In this document: positions 26,978 through 34,623 of the stretch, one piece after another | Layout: each line of letters begins with the position of its first letter | Position numbering within the stretch: the first letter of the stretch is position 1 | From: RGIG8775 sp045128735 | Lineage (GTDB): Bacteria; Bacillota; Clostridia; Oscillospirales; CAG-272 | Direction of reading: 5' to 3' | DNA length: 64,000 nucleotides | Assembly (NCBI GenBank): GCA_045128735.1 | Contig: JBGVRT010000089.1 | Location: forward strand, 56,215-120,214 | Notes under the pieces: generated by a model | The model's database searches: none | Told to the model about the DNA's origin: nothing | What the model saw: only the letters and a program-made list of their open reading frames with translations | Translations under genes and position numbers: made by a program

Positions 26978-27006
26978 AAAAGGCTGTCATTTGACAGCCT
27001 TTTTGT
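26978..27006. terminator. Terminator between mgtE and the cotJC 3' fragment
   Basis: AAAGGCTGTCA pairs with TGACAGCCTTT with a 2-nt apex, followed by T on both strands. It serves mgtE and, on the minus strand, the cotJ operon. Confidence 0.88.
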
Positions 27007-27267
27007 CTATTTGCCGCAACGACCGTTTTTGGGGTTACAGCCGCAACCGTTCTGCCACATAAAATCGGGGTTACAGCCCTTGTCAAAGCTCATATTGCAA
27101 GCGTAGAAATTTGGCTTTGGCGAAAGCTCCTGCGCCCGCGCAAGTGACTCTGCAAATCTCTGATAGTGCACCACCTCACGTTCACGAAGGAACTTTATGG
27201 GGTCGCGCACATCGGGATCATCGATAAGGCGAAGCAAATTGTCGTAGGTTACGCGCGCCTTTTGCTC
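27007..27267 (-). pseudogene. cotJC: cotJC, 3' part (separated from the 5' part by the 8.09 kb element)
   Basis: 86 codons (EQKARVTYDNLLRLIDDPDV, then FLREREVVHYQRFAESL) followed by a Cys/Asn-rich tail. This is the C-terminal third of the manganese-catalase-like coat protein CotJC, including the EREVVHYQRF helix with metal ligands of the ferritin-like fold. It has no start signal of its own. Read with 35361-35765 across the TCTG core it makes a continuous 221-residue CotJC. It is called pseudogene only in the present arrangement; excision would repair it. Confidence 0.9.
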
Positions 27268-27269
27268 TG
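27266..27269. repeat. Left attachment core of the cotJC element
   Basis: TCTG inside GCTCTGTTAC. The same TCTG occurs at 35359-35362 inside GCATCTGCCGC. Joining the outer flanks at this core restores the cotJC frame with LAAEQKAR at the junction. A second shared tetramer, GTTA (27269-27272 and 35347-35350), would also keep the frame but would add five residues. Confidence 0.7.
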
Positions 27270-27366
27270 TTACTATCACGTATTCGCAACAAAAATCAAG
27301 GTTTGTAAAAGTGTGATAAATCCTTATTTTACAATGGGTTTCTGCACTTTTCGGCTAACCCGTTTT

Positions 27367-28926
27367 TCAGAAATTCCAATGGATTTCAATGGGCACGTTT
27401 CGAGTGCCTTCAATACGCTTTCCGACCATGATTTTGTCGATCAAAATCTCTACCATTTCCCGTGTCAGATGCTCCACATTGACGTACTGCTCAATGAGTT
27501 CGCGTCGGTTATCGCCTACGGCAATTTTGATGTCAATCTCCGTAATTTGCTTTTGACATTCCAACACCTGCGATTCCAGCCGTTCCTTTTGCGATGTGAA
27601 GTCCTTTGACAATTCTACGAAATCTGCTTCACAAATCAGCCCCTTGACTTTATCAAGATAGAGGTCGCGTATACCTTTGGAAAATTGATTTATCTTCACT
27701 TGGTAGCTTGAAATTTCATCTTGAATTTCTTGTTTGCGCTCCGTCAGATCGGCGCATAACTGTACCTTACGCTCTAACTCGTCCATATCAAGATATTCGG
27801 CATTGAGTCGTTTCAATTCTGCGATAACCAACCGTTCCAACTTATCCACCGAGATAAACGCGCCCTCGCAAGCCCCTTTGGAGTAGTGTCTGCTGGGGCA
27901 TTGCAGAAAGTGCCTGCCACCTGATTTTGAAGAACGCATCATATATCCACAGGATGCGCAACGCACCTTCTTGGCAAAAAGTCCTATCGTGCCGACCTTG
28001 AACGGCTTTGCTCGCTCACCAATCATTTTCTGCACCATGTCCCACAAAGCGCGGTCAATAATCGGCTCGTGTGTGCCTTCCACCCGAAACCATTGCTCTT
28101 TGGGGCGTGGACGGTTAATAGATGTTTTGTAGGAAATGCTTTCGTATTTGCCTTGCACCAGATTGCCGATGTAGGTCTCGTTGGTCAACATATCCGAAAT
28201 TGCAAAGTATTTCCACAGCGTACTGTTTTTGCTCGGCGGCAGCTTGAATCGTAATCCCTGCATCCGTTTGTACTCGGTGGGATTGGGAATTCCTCGGTCA
28301 TTGAGTATCCGCGCGATTGCGGTCTTACCGTAGCCCTGCGAGAACAGGCTAAACACCTCTCTCACCACGGCGGCGGCTTCCTCGTCGATGATCAAATGAC
28401 CTTTGAGGTCGGGATCTTTTTTGTACCCGTAAAGCGCGAACGAGCCAATGTGAAAGCCGTTCTTGCGGCGACTGTCAAGAGCAGATTTTATACTGTCTGA
28501 CATATCCTCCAGATACCACTCGTTGACAAGTCCGTTGATCTGGCGGCTTTTTTTGTTGCCCTTGTTGGCGGTGTCGGCGTTGTCAACGATGCTGACGAAC
28601 CGTATGCCCCAAATGGGAAACAAACCGTGTATGTACCTCTCAACCAACTCAAGCTCACGGGTAAAACGTGATTGCGTCTTGCAAAGGATAATATCAAATT
28701 TTCTCGCCTGTGCATCGGCAAGCAACCGCCTGAATTCGGGACGGTTGCGGTCAGAGCCTGCATAGTCGTCGTCGCTGTAAATGCCGTAGAGCTCCCAGCC
28801 CATTCTGTCGGCGTAGTCGCGAAGCATCACTTTCTGATTCTGAATACTACCCGAATCGTCGGTGGCGTTCTGCTTGTTTTTATCCTCCTCGGACAGTCTG
28901 CAATATATAGCTACTTTTTCATTCAT
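27367..28926 (-). CDS. Large serine recombinase of the cotJC element
   Basis: 519 residues from the ATG at 28926, chosen for AAGGAG eight bases upstream. Catalytic domain: VAIYCRLSEEDKN with the nucleophile Ser about residue 12, and the Arg-rich TQSRFTRELELVERY. A Recombinase domain follows (ALYGYKKDPDL ... NDRGIPNP), then a zinc ribbon (CASCGYMMRSS ... C ... C) and a long coiled coil (about 390-480). This is the domain order of phage-type integrases such as phiC31, TP901-1 and SpoIVCA. It lies about 100 bp from the left attachment core, reading toward it, and is the obvious integrase/excisionase of the element. Confidence 0.95.
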   Translation of the reverse strand: MNEKVAIYCRLSEEDKNKQNATDDSGSIQNQKVMLRDYADRMGWELYGIYSDDDYAGSDRNRPEFRRLLADAQARKFDIILCKTQSRFTRELELVERYIHGLFPIWGIRFVSIVDNADTANKGNKKSRQINGLVNEWYLEDMSDSIKSALDSRRKNGFHIGSFALYGYKKDPDLKGHLIIDEEAAAVVREVFSLFSQGYGKTAIARILNDRGIPNPTEYKRMQGLRFKLPPSKNSTLWKYFAISDMLTNETYIGNLVQGKYESISYKTSINRPRPKEQWFRVEGTHEPIIDRALWDMVQKMIGERAKPFKVGTIGLFAKKVRCASCGYMMRSSKSGGRHFLQCPSRHYSKGACEGAFISVDKLERLVIAELKRLNAEYLDMDELERKVQLCADLTERKQEIQDEISSYQVKINQFSKGIRDLYLDKVKGLICEADFVELSKDFTSQKERLESQVLECQKQITEIDIKIAVGDNRRELIEQYVNVEHLTREMVEILIDKIMVGKRIEGTRNVPIEIHWNF

Positions 28927-28954
28927 GTTCTTGTCTCCTTCCGGGCAAGAACAT
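28919..28954 (-). CDS. Possible 11-codon leader peptide overlapping the recombinase start
   Basis: After GGAGG an ATG at 28952-28954 opens MFLPGRRQEHE and stops 8 nt inside the recombinase gene. The recombinase RBS lies inside this short frame. Translation of the leader could therefore modulate recombinase initiation. There is no independent support. Confidence 0.3.
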   Translation of the reverse strand: MFLPGRRQEHE

Positions 28955-28972
28955 ACTGTTTCCTCCAAATGT

Positions 28973-29002
28973 ATTATAACACATTTTATGATATTTTGTC
29001 AT
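28973..29002 (-). promoter_or_regulatory. Candidate promoter of the cotJC-element recombinase
   Basis: On the minus strand ATGACA (28997-29002) and TATAAT (28973-28978) are 18 bp apart, about 50 nt before the recombinase start. This resembles a vegetative promoter; no convincing sigma-E or sigma-K motif was seen. Confidence 0.5.
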
Positions 29003-29136
29003 ACATTTGCAGATTTTTTTGTTTTTTTTCTTTGCTCCATTTTCGAAATTAATTCTATCCATATTTGAGTGTAGATCTCCTTGGTTAGTTTTTCGTTTTT
29101 GTAAACGCTGGTAGTATGTTCTTGCCTTTTTGCCAA
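28999..29136 (-). CDS. Small ORF upstream of the recombinase, candidate directionality factor
   Basis: A 45-codon frame begins at a TTG after AAAGGAGACAGC and reads LAKRQEHTTSVYKNEKLTKE and on to QRKKTKKSANV. It is basic and helical and lies directly upstream of the recombinase. The second serine recombinase in the window also has a 56-codon ORF in the same position with a similar L-T-x-x-x-Y-T pattern. The role is unknown; a recombination directionality factor is a guess from position and size. An alternative ATG frame from 29176 lacks an RBS. The 118 nt to 29254 hold nothing else recognised. Confidence 0.45.
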   Translation of the reverse strand: MAKRQEHTTSVYKNEKLTKEIYTQIWIELISKMEQRKKTKKSANV

Positions 29137-29254
29137 AATGCTGTCTCCTTTCGCTATTAGGTCGATATGTGGCCATCAATAGTATATTATTATAGATATA
29201 ATGCATATTGCGTATATATTCATATTAGATGTCAGGGTATGGTCGTATAATTTT

Positions 29255-29893
29255 TCAGTTCGTGCGTTTGATGTATTTGTTTTCTTCGATTCTTGCGATC
29301 CAAAGGTCAGCAGTTGCTTTCCAATTGGGCATACAATCCCAACCTCTTTTTGCGTTATATGCATGGAATTTATCTGCTTCTTTGGCAGCATTCTCGTCCA
29401 ACCATTCTTTAAAGTACTTATACACCTCTGTCCCCGAAGGTGCCTCGCCTGTTGTAGTAGTAATATCCTCATCTAAGCTACACTTCTCTGGACTTACCTG
29501 CGCGTCCATTGGGTATACCACTGGGTCGTCACTTGGTATCCCCAATATATCAGACCACGCATAAGAGCCATTTTCCGTGATTTTAAGCGCTGATTTTTCC
29601 TTAGTATAGATGGATGGTTTGTATCGGTCATTTCGGATACGATTATGTATTGGCCAATGACATATCGCTACGATTCCGCTTGCAAAAGGAATAATAAATC
29701 GTTTTGTTACCAGCATTTTAAGGTCATCATCGGAAGCACATATCATCCTTTGCACTTTTTTGGGGTTGTTAATTAGACCGTCATCGTCTGCCCGCATTGC
29801 CAGGTGAAAGTATAACGCCTGCGTGGATAAAGGCATATCGATGAAGGCATCACTGTCGATTATTTTAATTGCGAACATTCTACGTTCAGCCAT
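29255..29893 (-). CDS. Phage-type replisome organiser-like protein
   Basis: 212 residues. The N-terminal ~110 residues (MAERRMFAIKIIDSDAFIDM, then STQALYFHLAMRADDDG) are the winged-helix N-terminal module common in phage and mobile-element replication proteins. The C-terminal part has a WLDENAAKEADKFHAYNAKR segment. It may allow the excised circle to replicate, or be a remnant of a phage replication module. No helicase or loader gene is present. Confidence 0.75.
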   Translation of the reverse strand: MAERRMFAIKIIDSDAFIDMPLSTQALYFHLAMRADDDGLINNPKKVQRMICASDDDLKMLVTKRFIIPFASGIVAICHWPIHNRIRNDRYKPSIYTKEKSALKITENGSYAWSDILGIPSDDPVVYPMDAQVSPEKCSLDEDITTTTGEAPSGTEVYKYFKEWLDENAAKEADKFHAYNAKRGWDCMPNWKATADLWIARIEENKYIKRTN

Positions 29894-30160
29894 CGTGTAT
29901 CACCTCTTTCTTCATTTATTATTATTATTGTGTAAGATAGGTGTGAATTTTGGCTTTTTGGCGAGGCGTATGAGCATTGTATTTTCACTTTTCTACTTAA
30001 TGTACAAAAAGAGGTTGCATGGTTTGTGCACTTTAACAAATGATTGCTATAAATGCAAAAGCCAAGGTCAATCAATGACCTTGGCTTTAGTTTTTTATTA
30101 GCATATTACTTTCAATTACTTAATAGGGCGCAAATGAGACCCATGTAAAATGAATATCGT
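29894..30160. other. Intergenic region inside the cotJC element
   Basis: No gene is supported here. It contains the upstream region of the replisome-organiser gene and a plus-strand terminator-like hairpin (30058-30096) for which no plus-strand gene is evident. Confidence 0.4.
30058..30096 (+). terminator. Terminator-like hairpin
   Basis: AAAGCCAAGGTCA pairs perfectly with TGACCTTGGCTTT over a 5-nt loop and is followed by TTTTTT on the plus strand. No plus-strand gene precedes it, so a small untranslated transcript is possible. Confidence 0.65.
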
Positions 30161-30192
30161 AAAAAAACGCCCTCGCAAATATATGCGAGGGC
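30161..30192 (-). terminator. Terminator of the Xre regulator gene
   Basis: GCCCTCGCA pairs with TGCGAGGGC over 6 nt; the minus strand continues with seven T. It lies just after the stop of the regulator. Confidence 0.85.
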
Positions 30193-30197
30193 AAATC

Positions 30198-30503
30198 TTA
30201 TTTCATTTCTTTAATCAAATTCATAACCAGATCCAACTTGTCATTGCTCAAGCTTTTGGAAAGCTCAATAAGTTGATTTAGCTTCGTGGGATTGGTAGAT
30301 TCGGTGTCAAAAAATTCCTGCGGGGTTATTCCAAGATAATCGCAAATATAAAAGAATACGGTCATAGATGGAAGATTAACCCCATTTTCTATATTGTTAA
30401 TATATCCAGCACTTTGACCAAGAGACAAACTCATGTCACGGGCAGAAACGCCCCTACTCATTCTCAATTCAACAAGGCGTTTGATAAAAGATTCTTTCTC
30501 CAT
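30198..30503 (-). CDS. Xre-family helix-turn-helix regulator
   Basis: 101 residues from the ATG at 30503 (GGAG six bases upstream). The helix-turn-helix is in RGVSARDMSLSLGQSAGYIN and the family continuation NIENGVNLPSMTVFFYICDY is typical of SinR/Xre domains. A helical C-terminal tail follows. It diverges from the LRR membrane protein gene and probably controls element genes; its operator is unknown. Confidence 0.92.
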   Translation of the reverse strand: MEKESFIKRLVELRMSRGVSARDMSLSLGQSAGYINNIENGVNLPSMTVFFYICDYLGITPQEFFDTESTNPTKLNQLIELSKSLSNDKLDLVMNLIKEMK

Positions 30504-30597
30504 AGCAATCTCCATTTCACTGTAGAATTATATCCTTCTGTATATAATTGTACTACACACCATGTGAAAAAATATAAGGTTATTTTAGCTATTACTA

Positions 30598-30626
30598 TTG
30601 ACATTGATGAAATAATTAGATATAAT
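30598..30626 (+). promoter_or_regulatory. Promoter of the LRR membrane protein gene
   Basis: TTGACA (30598-30603) and TATAAT (30621-30626) are separated by 17 bp, 50 nt before the start codon at 30676. It lies in the divergent intergenic region with the Xre gene. Confidence 0.85.
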
Positions 30627-30675
30627 TATAACAGGATATATTTTATCTAAATAATTTAAAAAGGACGGATTAAGA

Positions 30676-31848
30676 ATGAATAGTTCGGCTCAAATTTGTT
30701 TACCAAAACGCTTCAAGATATCTTTGTGTTGGATCGTGGCACTATTTTTCGTTATACTGGGAATCTTAACTTATGTTGCGATAGATTCAAGTGGCTCAGG
30801 GAGTTTTGAGGAGATATTTTTTATTGCAATTATAATACCGATAATCAGTTTAGTTTTTTCATTTCAGATAATCGGTGCAATTTACGGTATTCCCCTTGCT
30901 TTTAGATTTGCATGGGAAACAGTTTATATCTGGTCACTTATACTCGCCATTATCGTTTTCTATATAGGTGGCAGCTTCGGGTGGTTGTTTTTACTTGTTA
31001 CGCTCATTAAAGATTATAATGAGTATCGAAAAATAAAAAGCGAATTCGCCATAGAAAAAGAAAAGACCGATTTAAAAATCAAGATAAAGAGGATAGCGCT
31101 TCTTTGTATTTGCGCAATATTACTGTTCTTTTTAGGAATTGGACTGGGATATGCGGGTAATGGGGGTTTTTCAAATGTTCTTTACTCGTCACACGACAAG
31201 CAATCTTTGGAAATGTTCGAGTTTGAACGTAACGGTGACGGATACACGATTTGGGCAAAAGATGATAATCTTTCCGGTGATGTTGTAATTCCCGAAACTT
31301 TCAAGAAAAAACCAATAACAGAAATTTCAGAATACGCATTTTCAAATTGTGATAACATAGATAGTATTACAATGCCGGATACCATCATATCAATTGGAAA
31401 ATATGCGTTCAAAAACTGTACCGGTATTACAGAGATTAAATTATCTTCAAATTTGGAAACAATAGGTATTGGAGCATTTATCAATTGCGTAAGTCTGACG
31501 TCCATTGAAATCCCTGATTCAGTATACGAAATAGAAACAGATTTCTGGGGCACAAAAACTTTTGAAGGCTGCAATGCTTTAAAAGTTGTGCGTCTCGGAA
31601 AGGGAATTACAAATATCAAATATAAAATCTTTGATGAGTGTTCAGCTCTTGATAGTATTTATGTGACATCAATGTTGGCAGGTGTCGAAAATTTTGCATT
31701 TTCAGACTGTGTTTCGTTGAAAAACATCTACTTTACTGGTAGTGTTGAGCAATGGCAAAATGTCGTATTAGGTGACAAAGCCTTTTTTGAACACCAATAT
31801 GATATTACAGTTCATTGCACGGACGGTGAAATAATAATAGAAAAATAA
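30676..31848 (+). CDS. Membrane protein with BspA-type leucine-rich repeats
   Basis: 390 residues. The first ~165 carry four or five hydrophobic segments; the C-terminal ~220 form BspA/LRR_5 repeats with the recurring pattern AFxNCxxITxIxxPxxxxxIGxxAF (for example ITEISEYAFSNCDNI). The LRR part is probably extracellular. It is cargo of the cotJC element, with an independent promoter and terminator. Function unknown; such repeats usually mediate protein or cell binding. Confidence 0.85.
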   Translation: MNSSAQICLPKRFKISLCWIVALFFVILGILTYVAIDSSGSGSFEEIFFIAIIIPIISLVFSFQIIGAIYGIPLAFRFAWETVYIWSLILAIIVFYIGGSFGWLFLLVTLIKDYNEYRKIKSEFAIEKEKTDLKIKIKRIALLCICAILLFFLGIGLGYAGNGGFSNVLYSSHDKQSLEMFEFERNGDGYTIWAKDDNLSGDVVIPETFKKKPITEISEYAFSNCDNIDSITMPDTIISIGKYAFKNCTGITEIKLSSNLETIGIGAFINCVSLTSIEIPDSVYEIETDFWGTKTFEGCNALKVVRLGKGITNIKYKIFDECSALDSIYVTSMLAGVENFAFSDCVSLKNIYFTGSVEQWQNVVLGDKAFFEHQYDITVHCTDGEIIIEK

Positions 31849-31855
31849 AAATATC

Positions 31856-31908
31856 CCGAGGTAATTGAAGTGACCTGAATGGAGTTCACTTCAATCCTCG
31901 GTTTTTTT
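31856..31908 (+). terminator. Terminator of the LRR membrane protein gene
   Basis: CCGAGGTAATTGAAGTGA pairs with TCACTTCAATCCTCGG (small bulge) followed by TTTTTTT. Confidence 0.85.
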
Positions 31909-31989
31909 CTGTTATTTGTATATGTCATCTTACATAATAAGAATAGAGATATATACAAGAAAGGAGAAGAAAAATAAAAATGCTGAAGC

Positions 31990-32232
31990 CTGCTGGTTAT
32001 AGCTTGCGTATGGCAAGGTATAACCAGCTATAGGGGAAAGTGTTACCGATGCTTCCGCACAGGTCAGTGCGGAAGATCCGCCTAGCTCGGCTGTGTGTTA
32101 GTTTGCACATAAGGAAATTGAGCCATTGACAGTTTAACATATGGGTGGTATCCAACCACGGTTTTATGCCAAACAGGAACCGTTATGCGACAAAATTCCA
32201 TTGAAAAATCTATGTGGAATTTTGTCGTATAT
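31990..32232 (+). ncRNA. Candidate structured RNA inside the cotJC element
   Basis: Between the LRR gene and the signal peptidase gene lie about 240 bases dense in perfect or near-perfect hairpins: GCTGGTTATAGCTTGC with GCAAGGTATAACCAGC, CTTCCGCAC with GTGCGGAAG, GCC-TAGCTC-GGC, GTGGT-ATCCA-ACCAC, and finally GCGACAAAATTCCA with TGGAATTTTGTCG. A short frame (MLKPAGYSLRMARYNQL) with GGAG lies in the first hairpin. GC content is higher than the AT-rich surroundings. No RNA family could be named with confidence, and the strand is not certain. Confidence 0.4.
32215..32231 (+). repeat. 17-bp direct repeat, copy A
   Basis: TGGAATTTTGTCGTATA occurs here and at 32732-32748, bracketing the signal peptidase gene. 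An inverted, slightly shorter copy (TGCGACAAAATTCCA) lies at 32186-32200. Confidence 0.85.
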
Positions 32233-32242
32233 AAGAAATATA

Positions 32243-32716
32243 CTATTTTATAATTACTTCGCCACGCAAATCATGTTTTGATATTGGACCCACATCAAAA
32301 TATCTGCTGTCTTTGCTGTTATTGCGATTATCGCCCAATAAGAAATATTCATTATCCGCAAGTATAAGTGGTTCAAATGCTGTGCCTGCAAAATCAATAG
32401 GCTCGTCGCAGACATCAATAATGGAGGTGCCGTCAATATAAACGGCGCCATTTTTTATTTGTATTGTTTCTCCGGGGAGCCCGATAATTCTTTTTATCAT
32501 TAGTTCGTTGCTTGTCTTAACAATGACGATTGAAAAACGCTCATACGAAGGGGATAGTTTGTTTACAAAGACAATCTGATGTGAGTGGTATGTGGGCTTC
32601 ATTGAATCGCCTATGATGAACACAGGCTCAATAAACCATACTTTCAAGATAAAAAGAACAGCGAAGAGCATAGCAATTATAATTATCAATTTTGGTTTGA
32701 ATTTTATGTGGATCAT
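32243..32716 (-). CDS. Type I signal peptidase
   Basis: 157 residues from the ATG at 32716 (GGAG upstream). One N-terminal membrane helix is followed by the catalytic Ser motif GDSMKPTYHSHQ, the Lys motif MIKRIIGLPGE and the box GDNRNNSKDSR. It cleaves signal peptides on the outer face of the membrane. It is carried as cargo and bracketed by 17-bp direct repeats; whether it serves a specific element-encoded substrate, such as the LRR protein, is unknown. Confidence 0.93.
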   Translation of the reverse strand: MIHIKFKPKLIIIIAMLFAVLFILKVWFIEPVFIIGDSMKPTYHSHQIVFVNKLSPSYERFSIVIVKTSNELMIKRIIGLPGETIQIKNGAVYIDGTSIIDVCDEPIDFAGTAFEPLILADNEYFLLGDNRNNSKDSRYFDVGPISKHDLRGEVIIK

Positions 32717-32731
32717 CAAATTCTCCTGTAA

Positions 32732-32748
32732 TGGAATTTTGTCGTATA
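32732..32748 (+). repeat. 17-bp direct repeat, copy B
   Basis: This is an exact copy of 32215-32231 (TGGAATTTTGTCGTATA), 517 bp away, lying just upstream of the signal peptidase start on the minus strand. Confidence 0.85.
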
Positions 32749-32763
32749 ACCGAATAAAAGGCC

Positions 32764-32794
32764 AAAGCCGCCACGCTTGCGTGGCGGCTTTTTT
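32764..32794 (+). terminator. Terminator-like hairpin
   Basis: AAAGCCGCCACGC pairs with GCGTGGCGGCTTT and is followed by TTT on the plus strand. No plus-strand gene precedes it directly. The following stretch to 33189 holds AT-rich sequence with no supported gene; it should include the promoter of the gene at 33190. Confidence 0.7.
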
Positions 32795-33189
32795 CTACCC
32801 TAATGTGGGAGAATCAATATGAAAAGGAGAAGAAGATTCGGCATTCCGCCTCATCTGTATATATTATAGCATATTTTTTGATGGCTGTCAAATCAAAAAA
32901 CTTTTGCACAAAGATTTTTTGGGGAAATCTGTGAACAAAATGTAAATGTTTTTAGAGAAGAAGATTCAAAGTCGAGATGTTATAAGGAATTCCGCCAAAA
33001 TTTCAAAAATTAATGTGTACAAAAATGTTTTTTGGGCTCTCATCTTCCATAATAACAGTAGAAGAGCAAAAAGTTAAATTTGTTTTTGTTATGCTTTGAT
33101 AAAAACAACTATTAGGCTAGGCCATCTTTCATAATAGTTTTAGAAGGTAAAAAGCCTTGTAAATAAATTAAAAGCTTAGGAGGAATACA

Positions 33190-33624
33190 ATGTACACACC
33201 CAAAATTCACAATCTAAACATGAAATGGTATTGGCGCGAGAAGCTCGAATATGAAGAATTTGAGTTACTTGCCGCAGCTTTTACCCCGGAAGAGCAATAT
33301 GATCTCGGGTTGCTTGCCGTTGAATTGCACGCAACGGCTACGTTGGATGATATGCTTGAGTTGGCTGAGGTAGGCAAGAATGAATTTGTTGAATTTGCGT
33401 GCTTAAGCAGTGAGGAAGTTGAGAGGTTCAGTTCTAACAATTTTTCGGCGTTCGAGCGTGCCCAGATTGCCTATATGCTTTGCATGTATGTATATCATAA
33501 GGATAGACTTAACTGGTGTCAGGTCTGTCTTAGACCTTATTATAAGGCAGGAGATATACATATGCTCTGTGATAAATGCATGGGTGAAATAAATAAACTG
33601 CGACCTAACCAAAAAAATTTTTAG
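33190..33624 (+). CDS. Hypothetical protein with C-terminal zinc-finger-like cysteines
   Basis: 144 residues after AGGAGGAATACA. The N-terminal part is acidic and helical; the C-terminal part has CQVC ... CDKC, a treble-clef or ribbon-like pattern (about residues 109-130). No family was recognised. It lies 14 nt upstream of the tyrosine recombinase gene and is likely cotranscribed, so it may assist that recombinase. Confidence 0.8.
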   Translation: MYTPKIHNLNMKWYWREKLEYEEFELLAAAFTPEEQYDLGLLAVELHATATLDDMLELAEVGKNEFVEFACLSSEEVERFSSNNFSAFERAQIAYMLCMYVYHKDRLNWCQVCLRPYYKAGDIHMLCDKCMGEINKLRPNQKNF

Positions 33625-33638
33625 TGAGGAGGCATTAT

Positions 33639-34583
33639 ATGCCGAGAGTAAAAAAACAAACAATTACGCAACAGATAATGCAGGAAGTTATCGCAACGCA
33701 AAAGGAGAGGTCGCACGACCTCTCCCGAAAGCAATATATTCGTGATGCCAAGCGCTTTGTGAAATATTGCCGGGAGCATTTTGATAGCAAAACCTTTGGA
33801 GATTGCAGGGCGCATATTCAGGACTATAGCGATTTTATGCAAAAATCAGGCTATAAGGCGTCGACAATCCACACTTACCTTGCCGGCGTTTGTGCGGTGT
33901 TTGGCGTGGATTTGGGTGACATTTCAAAACCGATTCGTCACGTTTCTGACTATACAAGAGGGCGTGGTGGCGCAAAGAGTGTTGATAATCTTTCCGATTC
34001 CAAATGGTCATACATAGTGGACTTTCAACGCGTTGTCGGTATACGGCGAGACGAACTTTACAGACTTAAGGGAAAGGATATTGAAACAGATGAAAGCGGA
34101 TATTTGTGCGTTGTTGTAAGGCGCGGCAAAGGTGGAAAAATGCAACTTCAACGAATTGACGGCGGCAAGGAAAATTTTATTGCTGAATATTTCAGCAAGG
34201 TTGCCCCGGAGGAATTTGTGTTTGATAGGAAATTACTTAATAACGATTTGAATTTCCATGCCTTGCGCGCAGAGTGTGCAAAAGAATATTATTTCGAGCA
34301 GTTGAAAAGACTTGAAAGCGATCCCGATTATGCCCGAAAGCTTGAAACCGAAATAAGGGCGAGGTGGAATCGGTTTAATTTGCAACGTAACGGAAAGGCT
34401 CGCCCAATTCCTCAAAATGAAATAAGCGGACGCTATTTCTTGCGGGGTAAAACCCGAGAGTTCGCTATCAACAAGGGACTTCCTACCTCTTATAACAAAC
34501 TCGCGCTTCTCGCCACCTCAATTTTTAAGCTTTCACACTGGCGTAACGACGTCACTGTGGGAAGCTATATGTTGATATCATAA
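33639..34583 (+). CDS. Tyrosine recombinase/integrase-like protein of the cotJC element
   Basis: 314 residues from the ATG at 33639 (GAGGAGG upstream). An N-terminal SAM-like arm/core-binding domain (about 25-100) is followed by a catalytic domain with Arg in VVGIRRDELYRLKGKDI, Lys in RGKGGKMQLQRI, HxxR in FHALRAECAKEYY, and a C-terminal LSHWRNDVTVGSYM box supplying His and the Tyr. All catalytic positions can be placed, although the order and spacing are divergent. Having both a serine and a tyrosine recombinase in one element is unusual; this one may act on an internal site or on dimer resolution. Confidence 0.82.
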   Translation: MPRVKKQTITQQIMQEVIATQKERSHDLSRKQYIRDAKRFVKYCREHFDSKTFGDCRAHIQDYSDFMQKSGYKASTIHTYLAGVCAVFGVDLGDISKPIRHVSDYTRGRGGAKSVDNLSDSKWSYIVDFQRVVGIRRDELYRLKGKDIETDESGYLCVVVRRGKGGKMQLQRIDGGKENFIAEYFSKVAPEEFVFDRKLLNNDLNFHALRAECAKEYYFEQLKRLESDPDYARKLETEIRARWNRFNLQRNGKARPIPQNEISGRYFLRGKTREFAINKGLPTSYNKLALLATSIFKLSHWRNDVTVGSYMLIS

Positions 34584-34589
34584 TATTAG

Positions 34590-34620
34590 AAAAAGCCGTC
34601 GCCAAAAGGCTACGGCTTCT
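34590..34620. terminator. Terminator between converging genes of the element
   Basis: AAGCCGTCGCC pairs with GGCTACGGCTT (one mismatch) over AAAA, with A and T runs at the sides. It lies between the tyrosine recombinase and the next minus-strand gene. Confidence 0.7.
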
Positions 34621-34623
34621 ATA

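Noticed and set aside
28919..29206. 95-codon minus-strand frame upstream of the recombinase
   Set aside because: Its start codons lack an RBS, and a different frame (28999-29136) has a strong RBS. Its end is the leader peptide frame only.
32592..32822. 76-codon plus-strand frame over the signal peptidase start
   Set aside because: It is antisense to the signal peptidase, crosses a terminator hairpin and has no RBS.
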